Source: an uncultured Lachnospiraceae bacterium
Lineage (GTDB): Bacteria > Bacillota > Clostridia > Lachnospirales > Lachnospiraceae
DNA: 64,000 nucleotides
Direction of reading: 5' to 3'
Assembly (NCBI GenBank): GCA_902781505.1
Contig: CACZJL010000004.1
Location: 58,742-122,741 of the forward strand
The notes under the pieces are model-generated. The model was not told the origin of the DNA. It ran no database searches and saw only the letters and a program-made list of their open reading frames with translations. The position numbers and the translations under genes were made by a program. Of this stretch, positions 51,321 through 60,775 are shown piece after piece. Numbering within the stretch: the stretch's first letter is position 1; every line of letters begins with the position of its first letter.

Positions 51321-51343
51321 TCCCACCTCTACAGGTGGTGGGA
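51321..51343 (+). other. Isolated hairpin after lepB, no T-run
   Basis: TCCCACCT pairs with AGGTGGTGGGA across a four-base CTAC loop with a short slip. The absence of a T-run argues against a normal terminator. The form resembles the subterminal hairpins of IS200/IS605 elements, but no transposase is near. Confidence 0.35.
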
Positions 51344-51368
51344 TGAATTGCAGTCCTGAGTTCCGCAT

Positions 51369-51397
51369 TTGAAAACTTCCGGCAAATATGGTATATT
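51369..51397 (+). promoter_or_regulatory. Sigma-A promoter of rbgA
   Basis: TTGAAA, a 17-base spacer and TATATT preceded by TGG (extended -10). Confidence 0.8.
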
Positions 51398-51432
51398 TCC
51401 TACGTCTAAGCAAGTAAGGGAAAAGTGAACTT

Positions 51433-52362
51433 ATGAATAATTCAATCAATTACAACTGGTATCCGGGCCACATGACCAAGGCTCGTCGAATGATGGAAGA
51501 GAACGTAAAGCTCGTTGATCTCGTCATCGAAATCGTCGATGCCCGCTGCATCCAGTCCTCTGAGAATCCAGATATCGATAAATTAGCTAAAAACAAGGCT
51601 CGCCTGCTTCTTTTAAACAAGGCCGACTTAGCAGATCCAAACAAGACCAATGCGTGGGTCGCAGAATTTAAGAAGCGCGGCATTGAAGCCATTCCACTCA
51701 CGGCAAAGAATAAGGTTAAGAAAAAAGACATTGACGCAGCAGTGGAGTGTGCATGTGCCGAAATCATCGCACGAAACAAAGCCCGCGGCATCTCAGGGAA
51801 GAAAATCAGAGCCATGATTGCCGGTATCCCAAATGTCGGCAAATCCACGTTCATCAACAGTTATGTCAGAAGAACGGCAACCAAGACTGGTAATAAGCCA
51901 GGCGTTACAAAGGGCAAGCAGTGGATCACCTTCGGCGATAAGATAGAGCTCCTTGATACTCCTGGAATCCTCTGGCCAAGATTTGATAATCAGATTACCG
52001 GTCAGCACCTCGCTTTCATCGGAAGCATGAACGATCAGGTTATCAATATCGAAGAACTCGCATTTGACCTCATTGGATTCTTAATGAAGTTCTATCCAGG
52101 TACCTTTGAAAAGCGCTACGAGGTAAAGGAAAGCTACACAGAAGAAGAGCTTACCGATGACTACGGTCAGGAAATCAAGCCGGCCCTTGCAGTCATGCAG
52201 GCCATCGCAAAAAAGCGCGGCTGTATGAGACGTGGCGGCGATTACGACTACGATAAGGTCAGCAAGCTCATCTTAGAAGACTTCAGAAGCGGCCGCTTAG
52301 GTCGTATCAGCCTTGAAATTCCAAAGGCCGCAATTGACCGGTTCGAAATCGAAGAGAAGTAA
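51433..52362 (+). CDS. rbgA: Ribosome biogenesis GTPase RbgA (YlqF)
   Basis: The GTPase motifs are circularly permuted, as in this family: NKADLAD (G4) comes first, then G1 GIPNVGKST (131-139) and G3 DTPGILWP (D175). A C-terminal RNA-binding domain follows. The 309-residue protein matures the 50S subunit. The start codon follows AAGGGAAA. In Bacillus it lies between rplS and rnhB as here. Confidence 0.96.
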   Translation: MNNSINYNWYPGHMTKARRMMEENVKLVDLVIEIVDARCIQSSENPDIDKLAKNKARLLLLNKADLADPNKTNAWVAEFKKRGIEAIPLTAKNKVKKKDIDAAVECACAEIIARNKARGISGKKIRAMIAGIPNVGKSTFINSYVRRTATKTGNKPGVTKGKQWITFGDKIELLDTPGILWPRFDNQITGQHLAFIGSMNDQVINIEELAFDLIGFLMKFYPGTFEKRYEVKESYTEEELTDDYGQEIKPALAVMQAIAKKRGCMRRGGDYDYDKVSKLILEDFRSGRLGRISLEIPKAAIDRFEIEEK

Positions 52363-52415
52363 TCATTCCTTCGGGTAATCCATATCAGCGTCTTGCTGAT
52401 TAATAAAAATTCCTC

Positions 52416-52449
52416 GCCTCGCACGACCAGTAATCGTGCGAGGCTTTTT
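52416..52449 (+). terminator. Rho-independent terminator after rbgA
   Basis: GCCTCGCACGA (52416-52426) pairs with TCGTGCGAGGC (52434-52444), then TTTTT. Confidence 0.93.
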
Positions 52450-52456
52450 AACGCCC

Positions 52457-52485
52457 TTTTTATTATCTGACAAATTTGATATAAT
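52457..52485 (+). promoter_or_regulatory. Extended -10 promoter of rnhB
   Basis: A perfect TATAAT (52480-52485) preceded by TGA; the -35 (TTTTTA) is weak. Confidence 0.7.
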
Positions 52486-52519
52486 ACTAACAAAATTGGA
52501 ATATTGGAGACCAGATAAA

Positions 52520-53188
52520 ATGACTGAAGAAAAACTCCAGCAAGAACTTGCACGCGTGGAAACGATGTGTGCTTATGAAAAAGAATATACGGCTGAAGGT
52601 TACGAAGTAATCTGCGGCCTTGATGAAGCAGGAAGAGGCCCGCTTGCCGGCCCTGTCGTTGCGGCAGCAGTAGTGCTTCCAAAAGACCTTCGCATGATGT
52701 ATATCAACGATTCCAAGAAGCTGACAGAAAAGCGCCGTGAAAAGCTCTTTGATGAAATTAAAGAGAAGGCAATTGCCTATGGTATCGGTATCGTCGATGA
52801 AAAGCGAATCGATGAAATCAACATCCTTCAGGCAGACTACGAAGCAATGCGTGAAGCATTAAGACAGGTCGCTGAGAAAGTACAGCCAGACCTTCTTCTG
52901 AACGATGCGGTCACGATTCCAGAGGTAGAAATCAAGCAGGTTCCGTTAATTAAGGGTGACGCAAAGTCACAGTCCATCGCGGCTGCGAGCGTCCTCGCCA
53001 AAGTGTCCAGAGATCGCATCATGCAGGACTTAGACAAGCAGTATCCGGGTTACGGCCTTGCGAAGCACAAGGGTTACGGCACCAAGGCTCATATTGATGC
53101 CATCATTGAGCTCGGACCTACGCCAATCCACAGAAAAACCTTCTTAGTAAAAATGGATGAGTGGAAGAAGAAGCGGGGGCTTTTGTAA
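52520..53188 (+). CDS. rnhB: Ribonuclease HII
   Basis: RNase HII cuts RNA in RNA-DNA hybrids, including single ribonucleotides. The catalytic pair D35-E36 is in CGLDEAGRGPLAGP; further acidic residues lie in LLNDAVTIP and downstream. GDAKSQSIAAASVLAKVSRD is the family signature. Length is 222 residues. Start ATG 52520 follows TTGGAGA; the open frame upstream runs through the promoter and terminator and is not coding. Confidence 0.96.
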   Translation: MTEEKLQQELARVETMCAYEKEYTAEGYEVICGLDEAGRGPLAGPVVAAAVVLPKDLRMMYINDSKKLTEKRREKLFDEIKEKAIAYGIGIVDEKRIDEINILQADYEAMREALRQVAEKVQPDLLLNDAVTIPEVEIKQVPLIKGDAKSQSIAAASVLAKVSRDRIMQDLDKQYPGYGLAKHKGYGTKAHIDAIIELGPTPIHRKTFLVKMDEWKKKRGLL

Positions 53189-53282
53189 GACTCACGGCCC
53201 ATGCGCGCCTGGCGAAGGTTAGGTGTGACTGTTGGAAAATATTGTAACGTAAGATTAAGCATCAGATGTCGGGGGACATAAT

Positions 53283-53657
53283 ATGAATGGGGCAAAGAAG
53301 AATACACGTGCCGTTGGCTCTTTAAAAGAGACCGAAGCGTGCATATACTTAGAAAATAAAGGATATGAAATCTTGGAACGCAACTTTCAGACGAAAGCTG
53401 CAGAAATAGATATCGTGGCGAAAACGAAAGATCTGGCAGGTACGTCCATCCTCGTATTTGTCGAGGTGAAATATCGTGCGACAGACCACTATGGGGAAGC
53501 AGTCGCAGCGGTTACTCCGGTCAAGCAGATGAAAATCCGACTTGCTGCTCTGCAGTATCTGTTCCAGCACGACTATCCGCAGGATACAACGCCAATTCGC
53601 TTTGATGTAATCGGAATAGACGGACAGAAAATCACGCATATCGAAGAGGCATTTTAA
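53283..53657 (+). CDS. YraN family (UPF0102) endonuclease-like protein
   Basis: The 124-residue protein has the UPF0102 motifs ACIYLENKGYEILERNFQTKAAEIDIVAK and VFVEVKYRATDHYGEA (split here by other residues), with the nuclease-like E-D-ExK arrangement. Its function is unproven; it is often beside rnhB. RBS is GGGGGA. Confidence 0.9.
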   Translation: MNGAKKNTRAVGSLKETEACIYLENKGYEILERNFQTKAAEIDIVAKTKDLAGTSILVFVEVKYRATDHYGEAVAAVTPVKQMKIRLAALQYLFQHDYPQDTTPIRFDVIGIDGQKITHIEEAF

Positions 53658-53708
53658 CACGCCAGTTGCAGGCTAAACAGGACTGCGCCTGAGAAAATGA
53701 GGAGTATT

Positions 53709-54635
53709 ATGGCATTACCAAGACCAATACCGAAAATTAAGAGAATCAGACAGGCGGACTCTGAAACCGTCTATCTAAAAACAATAAAGGAACCAACAGC
53801 TAGGAAAGGAGAAGTTCCCGTTCTGAAGTTTAAAATCTTTGATGAATATGAAAGCTTCCTGACACAGGCCTTTTCCACCAGATATGGTGGGACCAGTGTT
53901 GGTTACTACGAAGAGATGGATTTAAGCTTTCATGAGACCAAGCTTTTAAATGATCTTGAAGCAACCAAAGAAACAAGAGAACATACGAGTCAGAACTTTG
54001 AAATCATCGGACGAGCTATTGGAATTCGTCCGGAACAGATGGTTTATTCCAGACAGACGCATACGACTAATGTTCGCAAAGTTGGTAAGAAGGACGCCGG
54101 AATGGGCGTTATCCGTCCTCGTGATTTTACAGATACGGATGGACTCATTACAAATGAACCTGGCGTATGTCTCGTGACATCTTATGCTGACTGCAATCCG
54201 GTCTTTTTTGTGGATCCGGTAAAGAAGGCAATCGGTGCTTCCCATGCAGGCTGGCGTGGAACCATTGGAAACATCGCAAAAGTCACGATTGAAAAAATGC
54301 AGGAAGAATACGGAACAGACCCGGCTGACTTAAGAGTCTTCATCGGTCCCGGCATTTGTGGTAACTGCTATGAAGTTGGACACGATGTATCAGATCGATT
54401 TAAAGAAGCTTATACGCCAGATGAGGCAGAGTCTATAATTGAGATAAAAGATGAAACACATGACAATCTGAACCTGCTTAAGGCCAATTATCTGAACTGT
54501 ATTCATGCAGGCGTCAGCCCTGATTACATCGCAGTCAGCGATATCTGTACGATGGAGAATCCGGAACTTCTTTTCTCGCATCGCGCGAGCAAGGGTAAGA
54601 GAGGAACACTCTGCGGATTTTTGATGTTGAAATGA
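53709..54635 (+). CDS. pgeF: PgeF/YfiH family laccase-domain protein
   Basis: The family includes peptidoglycan editing factor and purine nucleoside phosphorylase/adenosine deaminase activities, so the substrate is open. Metal-binding residues are seen in SYADCNPVFFVDP, ASHAGWRGTIGNI and GPGICGNCYEVG. The N-terminal 30 residues are a basic extension. Start: ATG 53709 just after AGGAG (four-base spacing); ATG 53697 is also in frame but overlaps that site. Confidence 0.88.
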   Translation: MALPRPIPKIKRIRQADSETVYLKTIKEPTARKGEVPVLKFKIFDEYESFLTQAFSTRYGGTSVGYYEEMDLSFHETKLLNDLEATKETREHTSQNFEIIGRAIGIRPEQMVYSRQTHTTNVRKVGKKDAGMGVIRPRDFTDTDGLITNEPGVCLVTSYADCNPVFFVDPVKKAIGASHAGWRGTIGNIAKVTIEKMQEEYGTDPADLRVFIGPGICGNCYEVGHDVSDRFKEAYTPDEAESIIEIKDETHDNLNLLKANYLNCIHAGVSPDYIAVSDICTMENPELLFSHRASKGKRGTLCGFLMLK

Positions 54636-54702
54636 GTTTTAGGATTTGGAAATGTAAATTTAAGCTTATTGAAAGGTAAGCACAATTTCAGGAGGAAAAA
54701 AT

Positions 54703-55770
54703 ATGATAAACAAAAAATACATGAAGAAGGCAGCAGTTCTTGGTGCAATCGGTGTACTTTCCATTAGTCTTGCGGCGTGCGGGGGAAGTAGCAGTTCAAA
54801 ATCAAGTTCATATGACTATGATTACAGTGACAGTTATAGTAACAGCAATACCTACAGAGATAAGAGCAGTTCCGGTGACACAGAGTCGGTAGACGACATG
54901 ACAGGAGAACAGCTGTATTCTATGTCCGGGGACGCAACCATTCAGACAAAAGAATATGATGATTCCTACACAAAACTTCGTCAGAAAATTACAGATGTGA
55001 AGGGCGTTCTCCAGAACATCAACACCACAAACAATGATAAAGAGTGGTACACAGGCGGCTGTGAAAAGCTCGCCAAATACCGTGTAACAAATATTACCGT
55101 TTCCGTTCCTTCTGACCAGTTTGCAGCCTTCATGGAAGGCTTAGGTGACATCGGTCATGTCATGAATTCCAATACATCCATGAATAATGAGACCGGTTCA
55201 TACACAAAGAACAAGGCGAAAATCGAAGTCCTGCAGGATCAGAAAGCCAGACTTCAGACGTATTTAGACCAGGCAAAGTCCATGGACGAAATGCTGAAAA
55301 TAGAAAAGCAGATTGAAGATGTCAACTTAAGACTTTACTCTATTCAGGGAGTGCAGAACCGTATCGATACAAACGTTCAATATAGCACGGTTAACATTCG
55401 CCTAGAGGAAGTTGTTAAGTACACAGAAGTAAAGGATGAAAACTTCTTCACGAAGTGTGCAGAAGTCTTCACGGAATCCATCAGTGCATTGATTGCATTC
55501 ATCAAGTGGATTATTTATGCGATTGTTGGTATTGCTCCATTCGCAATCTTCTTCGGTGCAATTGCAGGTGTCCTCTTCATCATCTACAAGGCACTCGGGC
55601 TTGATAAGAAAAAGGCACGGAAGAGAGCTGATGCAGTAAGTAAAATGAATCTGACACCGTATATGCAGCAAAAGCTCGAGAGAGAGAAGGCTGAGACTGA
55701 GTTGAGACAGCAGCAGATTCAGAAAAATATCGTGGTTCAGCAGAATCAGGACAAAGAGAATAATGAATGA
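54703..55770 (+). CDS. DUF4349 lipoprotein with C-terminal membrane helix
   Basis: A lipoprotein signal peptide ends at the lipobox LAAC (Cys near residue 26). A Ser/Tyr/Asp-rich linker (about 27-70) leads to the DUF4349 domain (IQTKEYDDSYTKLRQKITDV...), which includes a coiled coil. A transmembrane segment (FIKWIIYAIVGIAPFAIFFG, about residues 265-295) and a charged, Gln-rich tail complete 355 residues. Function unknown. The stop overlaps the MerR-methyltransferase start (ATGA), so the two are coupled. Confidence 0.87.
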   Translation: MINKKYMKKAAVLGAIGVLSISLAACGGSSSSKSSSYDYDYSDSYSNSNTYRDKSSSGDTESVDDMTGEQLYSMSGDATIQTKEYDDSYTKLRQKITDVKGVLQNINTTNNDKEWYTGGCEKLAKYRVTNITVSVPSDQFAAFMEGLGDIGHVMNSNTSMNNETGSYTKNKAKIEVLQDQKARLQTYLDQAKSMDEMLKIEKQIEDVNLRLYSIQGVQNRIDTNVQYSTVNIRLEEVVKYTEVKDENFFTKCAEVFTESISALIAFIKWIIYAIVGIAPFAIFFGAIAGVLFIIYKALGLDKKKARKRADAVSKMNLTPYMQQKLEREKAETELRQQQIQKNIVVQQNQDKENNE

Positions 55771-57005
55771 CAGATAAATTATATTCATCTGGCGAGTTTG
55801 CGAAGAAGGCGCGAGTCACCATTCGAACAATTCGCTACTACGACAAAGAGAATATTTTGAAACCCTCCGTCAGGACGGACAACGGAAACCGTATGTACTC
55901 AGAGCGGGATTTGGTGAAATTACAGCAAATTCTGCTCTTAAAATACCTTGGATTCACATTGAAAGATATACGTGAAATGACGATGGGAACAACAACCGAA
56001 CAATCCCTTCTGGATTCCCTGACGATTCAGCGTAAGCTCATCACCGAGCGGATTGAAGAAATGAAGGCTGTTCAGAACGCTATCGAAGAGACAATAACAG
56101 CCATACAGGAACAGAAGCAGATTGCCTGGGATGAGATGTTGAAACTGATTCATATGACTAGTATGGAGCAGTCGTTAAAAAATCAGTATGTGAACTCGGC
56201 AAATATCAATTCCCGTATCCGCCTTCACGAGGAATATTCGGTCAATAAGCAGGGCTGGTTTCCGTGGATCTTTGAACAGTGCGAATTTCAAAAGGGTGAG
56301 ACTGTTCTTGAGGTTGGATGTGGTAACGGGGCTTTGTGGTGTGAAAATTACGCGAAGATTCCAAAAGATATAGATATCAACCTGACGGATATCTCTGCCG
56401 GTATGCTTCGAGATGCCAGACGAAACATGGAACAGCAGGAGAATAAAACAAGTGCAGTAGGCGCAAACACCAAAACTTTAAAAGATGGTCAGATACCTAA
56501 ATTTAAATACAAGACCGCAAATATAGAGAAACTTCCGTTTAAGGATGAGACCTTTGATGTTGTCATCGCCAATCACGTATTGTTTTATTGTGATAACGTA
56601 AATCAAGCGATTACAGAAGTACGACGTGTTTTAAAACCAGGTGGCAGACTGATTGCCAGCACCTATGGAAAACGCCATATGATAGAAATCACAGAACTGG
56701 TTCAGAAGTTTAACAGCGAAATCTCCCTATCCGGAATAACACTCTATGATGTTTTTGGTCTGCATAACGGTGATAAGCTGTTAGAGAAACTGTTCGAAAG
56801 AGTCGAAAAAAGAATCTATGAGGATGAAATCATAATCGATGAGGCAATGCCATTAATAGATTACATTCTTTCCTGTCACGGGAATCAAAATCAGCTTCTT
56901 GTAGATCATTTTAAAGATTTCAAAGCCTTTGTTGAACAGCAGGTGAAAACCGGCTTTCATATAACAAAAGATGCCGGAGTATTTATCGCTACAAAGCAGT
57001 CATAA
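55767..57005 (+). CDS. MerR-family regulator fused to a SAM-dependent methyltransferase
   Basis: Residues 1-70 are a MerR helix-turn-helix (SSGEFAKKARVTIRTIRYYD, GNRMYSERDLVKLQQILLL). A coiled coil follows (about 75-120). From about 165 there is a class I methyltransferase: motif I VLEVGCGNG (180-188), then LTDISAGML and FDVVIANHVLFY, of the Methyltransf_11/25 type. The C-terminal part to residue 412 has no recognised domain. Ligand and methyl acceptor are unknown; such fusions may let a metabolite control a modification. Confidence 0.88.
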   Translation: MTDKLYSSGEFAKKARVTIRTIRYYDKENILKPSVRTDNGNRMYSERDLVKLQQILLLKYLGFTLKDIREMTMGTTTEQSLLDSLTIQRKLITERIEEMKAVQNAIEETITAIQEQKQIAWDEMLKLIHMTSMEQSLKNQYVNSANINSRIRLHEEYSVNKQGWFPWIFEQCEFQKGETVLEVGCGNGALWCENYAKIPKDIDINLTDISAGMLRDARRNMEQQENKTSAVGANTKTLKDGQIPKFKYKTANIEKLPFKDETFDVVIANHVLFYCDNVNQAITEVRRVLKPGGRLIASTYGKRHMIEITELVQKFNSEISLSGITLYDVFGLHNGDKLLEKLFERVEKRIYEDEIIIDEAMPLIDYILSCHGNQNQLLVDHFKDFKAFVEQQVKTGFHITKDAGVFIATKQS

Positions 57006-57051
57006 AGCTGTGCCAGTCGATAAGCAAAAATATAAAATTTAAAAAACTCTT

Positions 57052-57084
57052 GCAGGTGACGTAACGTCACCTGCTATTATTTTG
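57052..57084 (+). terminator. Rho-independent terminator after the MerR fusion gene
   Basis: GCAGGTGACG (57052-57061), loop TAA, CGTCACCTGC (57065-57074), followed by a T-rich stretch. Confidence 0.88.
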
Positions 57085-57124
57085 TCTGTAAGAAATAATC
57101 CGTACCTTAATGGAGGTAAAACAA

Positions 57125-58156
57125 ATGAACATTATCGTAACAGGTGGCGCCGGCTTCATCGGCAGTAATTTTGTATTCTATGAATTAAAGGAACATCCGG
57201 AAGACAGAATCATCTGTGTTGACTCACTTACATATGCAGGAAACTTAAGCACATTAGCACCAGTTATGGACAACCCTAAGTTCAGATTCGTAAAGCTCGA
57301 CATCTGTGACAGAGAAGGAGTAAACAAGCTCTTTGAAGAAGAACATCCAGACATGGTTGTAAACTTCGCAGCAGAATCTCATGTGGATCGTTCCATTGAG
57401 AACCCTGAAATCTTCCTTGAGACAAATATCATCGGTACATCTGTACTTATGGATGCATGTAGAAAGTACGGCATCAAGAGATATCATCAGGTATCTACAG
57501 ATGAGGTATATGGAGACCTTCCACTTGATCGCCCTGACCTGTTCTTCCATGAAGACACACCAATTCACACATCTTCTCCATACAGCACGAGTAAGGCAAG
57601 TGCAGATCTTTTAGTAGCTGCATATCATAGAACATACGGCCTTCCTGTAACAATCAGCCGTTGTTCTAATAACTATGGCCCTTATCAGTTCCCTGAGAAG
57701 CTCATCCCTCTGATGATTGCCAACGCACTTGCAGATAAGAAGCTTCCAGTATACGGTGAAGGAATCAATGTTCGTGACTGGCTCTACGTAGAAGATCACT
57801 GCAAGGCAATTGATCTCATCATCCGTAAGGGAACAGTCGGTGAAGTATACAACATCGGTGGTCACAACGAGATGAAGAACATCGACATCGTAAAGTTAAT
57901 CTGTGATGCACTAGACAAGCCATATGATTTAATTGAGCATGTAACAGACCGTAAGGGCCATGACAGAAGATATGCCATTGATCCTACTAAGATTCATGAC
58001 GAACTTGGATGGCTTCCTGAGACCATGTTCAAGGACGGTATCAAGATGACCATCCAGTGGTACTTAGATAATAAGGACTGGTGGAAGAACATCATCTCCG
58101 GCGAGTATCAGAACTACTACAAGGAAATGTATGGCAAGAAAGAGGTAATTGACTGA
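57125..58156 (+). CDS. rfbB: dTDP-glucose 4,6-dehydratase
   Basis: RfbB makes dTDP-4-keto-6-deoxyglucose. The 343 residues have the NAD motif [10 protein letters not shown] (6-15), the catalytic threonine in STDEVYGDL, and Y153-K157 (SPYSTSKAS). It is the first gene of a four-gene rhamnose unit. Start ATG 57125 follows TGGAGG; the ATG at 57110 overlaps that site. Confidence 0.96.
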   Translation: MNIIVTGGAGFIGSNFVFYELKEHPEDRIICVDSLTYAGNLSTLAPVMDNPKFRFVKLDICDREGVNKLFEEEHPDMVVNFAAESHVDRSIENPEIFLETNIIGTSVLMDACRKYGIKRYHQVSTDEVYGDLPLDRPDLFFHEDTPIHTSSPYSTSKASADLLVAAYHRTYGLPVTISRCSNNYGPYQFPEKLIPLMIANALADKKLPVYGEGINVRDWLYVEDHCKAIDLIIRKGTVGEVYNIGGHNEMKNIDIVKLICDALDKPYDLIEHVTDRKGHDRRYAIDPTKIHDELGWLPETMFKDGIKMTIQWYLDNKDWWKNIISGEYQNYYKEMYGKKEVID

Positions 58157-59082
58157 TGAAAATTTTCGTTACTGGTGTAGCAGGTCAGCTCGGACATGAT
58201 GTCTGCAATGAACTGGCTGCAAGAGGATACGAAGGAATTGGTACCGATTTAGCAGAAGAATACAAGGGCATTCAGGACGAATCAGCTGTTACAAAAATGC
58301 CTTATGTATCACTAGATATCACAGACCAGGATGCAGTAAGAAAGATAATCGATGAAATCAAACCGGATGTCATCATTCACTGCGCAGCCTGGACGGCAGT
58401 GGACTTAGCGGAAGAGCCTGAAAAGCAGGCGCTTGTTAAGGCAATCAATGTAGATGGAACTAAAAATATTGCAGATGCAGCCAAGGCAAATGACGCTAAG
58501 ATGGTTTATATCAGTACGGACTATGTCTTTAACGGTCAGGGAGAGACACCTTGGGAACCGGATTGCAAGGACTATGCGCCATTAAACGTTTATGGTGAAA
58601 CAAAACTTGGTGGCGAACTTGCAGTTTCAGAAACTCTTGATAAATACTTTATTGTAAGAATTGCATGGGTATTTGGCTTAAATGGAAAGAACTTCATTAA
58701 GACAATGCTGAAAGTTGGAAGCAACCACGATGAAGTAAGAGTTGTCTGTGATCAGGTAGGAACCCCAACCTATACACTGGATCTTTCAAGACTTCTGGTA
58801 GACATGGTAGAAACAGAGAAGTATGGCTATTATCATGCTACCAATGAAGGTGGCTATATTTCCTGGTATGATTTCACAAAGGAAATCTATGCACAGGCAG
58901 GACTGTCAACAAAGGTTATTCCTGTAACAACTAAAGAGTATGGCCTCTCAAAAGCAGCAAGACCGTTTAATTCACGACTCGATAAAAAGAAACTCGTTGA
59001 CAATGGATTTATACCACTTCCAGACTGGAAGGATGCAGTATCCAGATATCTTGAAGCGTTAAAAGCAGAAGGAGAGTTTTAA
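58156..59082 (+). CDS. rfbD: dTDP-4-dehydrorhamnose reductase
   Basis: The 308-residue short-chain dehydrogenase has the nucleotide motif VTGVAGQLG at its start and the catalytic Y146-K150 (VYGETKLGG). It yields dTDP-L-rhamnose from the epimerised intermediate. It overlaps rfbB by one base and rfbA by one base (TGATG and TAATG). Confidence 0.95.
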   Translation: MKIFVTGVAGQLGHDVCNELAARGYEGIGTDLAEEYKGIQDESAVTKMPYVSLDITDQDAVRKIIDEIKPDVIIHCAAWTAVDLAEEPEKQALVKAINVDGTKNIADAAKANDAKMVYISTDYVFNGQGETPWEPDCKDYAPLNVYGETKLGGELAVSETLDKYFIVRIAWVFGLNGKNFIKTMLKVGSNHDEVRVVCDQVGTPTYTLDLSRLLVDMVETEKYGYYHATNEGGYISWYDFTKEIYAQAGLSTKVIPVTTKEYGLSKAARPFNSRLDKKKLVDNGFIPLPDWKDAVSRYLEALKAEGEF

Positions 59083-59966
59083 TGAAAGGTATTATTTTAG
59101 CAGGTGGTGCAGGAACAAGACTGTATCCGCTCACAATGGTAACAAGTAAGCAGTTACTCCCAGTTTATGATAAGCCAATGATTTACTATCCGTTATCTAC
59201 ACTGATGTTAGCAGGAATCAAAGATATCTTAATCATAAGCACACCGGAAGATACACCAAGATTTGAACAGCTCTTAGGAGATGGAAGTCAGTATGGTGTT
59301 TCGTTAAGCTACAAGGTACAGCCATCTCCTGATGGTCTTGCACAGGCATTTCTACTTGGTGAAGAGTTCATCGGAGATGACGCCTGTGCCATGGTACTTG
59401 GCGATAACATCTTCTACGGAAATGGCTTCCGTTCTACCCTTCGTAAGGCAGCAGAACACGCAGAAGCTGGCAAGGCAACAGTGTTTGGTTACTATGTTCA
59501 TGATCCGGAGCGCTTCGGCATCGTAGAATTTGATTCGAACGGAAAGGCAATCTCGATTGAAGAAAAGCCAGAAGTTCCAAAGTCCAACTATGCAGTAACA
59601 GGTCTTTATTTCTATCCGGCTGGCGTATCAAAGATGGCTCACGAAGTAAAGCCTTCCGCAAGAGGAGAACTTGAAATCACGACGTTAAATGACATGTATC
59701 TTCAGAAGGATGACTTAAATGTACAGCTTCTTGGACGAGGATTTGCATGGCTCGATACAGGAACAATGGAAAGCCTTGTAGATGCTGCTAATTTCGTTCG
59801 AACGATTGAAGAGCTTCAGGGCGTCATGATTTCAGCACCAGAAGAAATTGGCTTCATCAACGGCTGGATTTCAACAGAGAAGCTTATAGAATCTGCGTTA
59901 AAGTATGGCAAGAGCCAATATGGCAAGCATTTGAAGTCTGTAGCTGAAGGTAAGGTAAAGTATTAA
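59082..59966 (+). CDS. rfbA: Glucose-1-phosphate thymidylyltransferase
   Basis: The 294-residue nucleotidyltransferase begins with the signature [18 protein letters not shown] and contains VLGDNIFYG and [12 protein letters not shown]. It makes dTDP-glucose, the first step of the pathway, and is normally feedback-inhibited by dTDP-rhamnose. The length is that of RmlA-type enzymes. Confidence 0.97.
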   Translation: MKGIILAGGAGTRLYPLTMVTSKQLLPVYDKPMIYYPLSTLMLAGIKDILIISTPEDTPRFEQLLGDGSQYGVSLSYKVQPSPDGLAQAFLLGEEFIGDDACAMVLGDNIFYGNGFRSTLRKAAEHAEAGKATVFGYYVHDPERFGIVEFDSNGKAISIEEKPEVPKSNYAVTGLYFYPAGVSKMAHEVKPSARGELEITTLNDMYLQKDDLNVQLLGRGFAWLDTGTMESLVDAANFVRTIEELQGVMISAPEEIGFINGWISTEKLIESALKYGKSQYGKHLKSVAEGKVKY

Positions 59967-59979
59967 TTAGGAGAGTAAA

Positions 59980-60588
59980 ATGGGACAGATTACAGTAGAA
60001 AAGAATGTAGGTGGCATTGAGGGCCTTTGCGTCATTACACCTGCAGTTCACGGTGATAACCGTGGTTACTTTATGGAAACATATAATGAGAACGATATGA
60101 AGGAAGCAGGCTTTGACATCAACTTCGTCCAGGACAACCAGTCCATGTCTGTGAAGGGTGTATTACGTGGTTTACACTTTCAGAAGAACTTCCCACAGTG
60201 TAAGCTCGTTCGTGCCGTTCGCGGTTCTGTGTTTGATGTAGCCGTAGATCTCCGTTCAGATTCAAAAACGTATGGTAAGTGGTTCGGTATTGAACTCACA
60301 GCTGAGAATAAGAAGCAGTTCCTGATTCCGGAAGGCTTCGCACATGGATTCTTAGTGCTTTCTGATGAAGCAGAATTCTGCTATAAGGTTAATGATTTCT
60401 GGCATGCAAACGATGAGGGCGGTCTTGCCTGGAACGACCCTGAAATCGGAATTGAATGGCCTGAGCTTCAGGGCGAGTATAAGGGCACCCCATCTTCAGA
60501 AGGGTACACAATGTCTGATGGCACATCTCTTAACCTCTCTGATAAAGATCAGAAGTGGTTTGGTTTAAAGGATACATTTAAATTCTGA
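59980..60588 (+). CDS. rfbC: dTDP-4-dehydrorhamnose 3,5-epimerase
   Basis: The 202-residue cupin epimerase has the catalytic histidine in VLRGLHFQ and downstream IPEGFAHGFLVLS. It completes the dTDP-L-rhamnose set: B, D, A, C. The rhamnosyltransferases that use the product are not in the window. RBS is TTAGGAGAG. A terminator follows. Confidence 0.96.
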   Translation: MGQITVEKNVGGIEGLCVITPAVHGDNRGYFMETYNENDMKEAGFDINFVQDNQSMSVKGVLRGLHFQKNFPQCKLVRAVRGSVFDVAVDLRSDSKTYGKWFGIELTAENKKQFLIPEGFAHGFLVLSDEAEFCYKVNDFWHANDEGGLAWNDPEIGIEWPELQGEYKGTPSSEGYTMSDGTSLNLSDKDQKWFGLKDTFKF

Positions 60589-60602
60589 TGTTTAAATAAT
60601 GA

Positions 60603-60650
60603 AACGAAGAAAGCGGAAGAACAGGTGAGTTTCCTGTTCTTTCGTTTTTT
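60603..60650 (+). terminator. Rho-independent terminator after rfbC
   Basis: AAGAACAGG (60617-60625), loop TGAGTTT, CCTGTTCTT (60633-60641), with outer AACG/CGTT pairing possible, then TTTTTT. Confidence 0.88.
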
Positions 60651-60698
60651 GTAGTATACATTTTTATACAAATTTAAGAATCCATAACCTTAATCTTC

Positions 60699-60775
60699 GC
60701 ATATAATAGATATGCAATTAATATTAAAAAAGGAGAAGAGGGAATGAAAAAGAAAATTGCATATCTATTATGTGC
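60699..60775 (+). promoter_or_regulatory. GH5 promoter -10 within a dyad, plus a second matching site
   Basis: TATAAT (60702-60707) lies inside the dyad GCATAT-AATAG-ATATGC (60699-60715). No good -35 is seen. The reverse complement of this 17-mer recurs with one change at 60759-60775, in the first codons of the gene, exactly 60 bases away. Two operators of a dimeric repressor would look like this. Confidence 0.4.
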
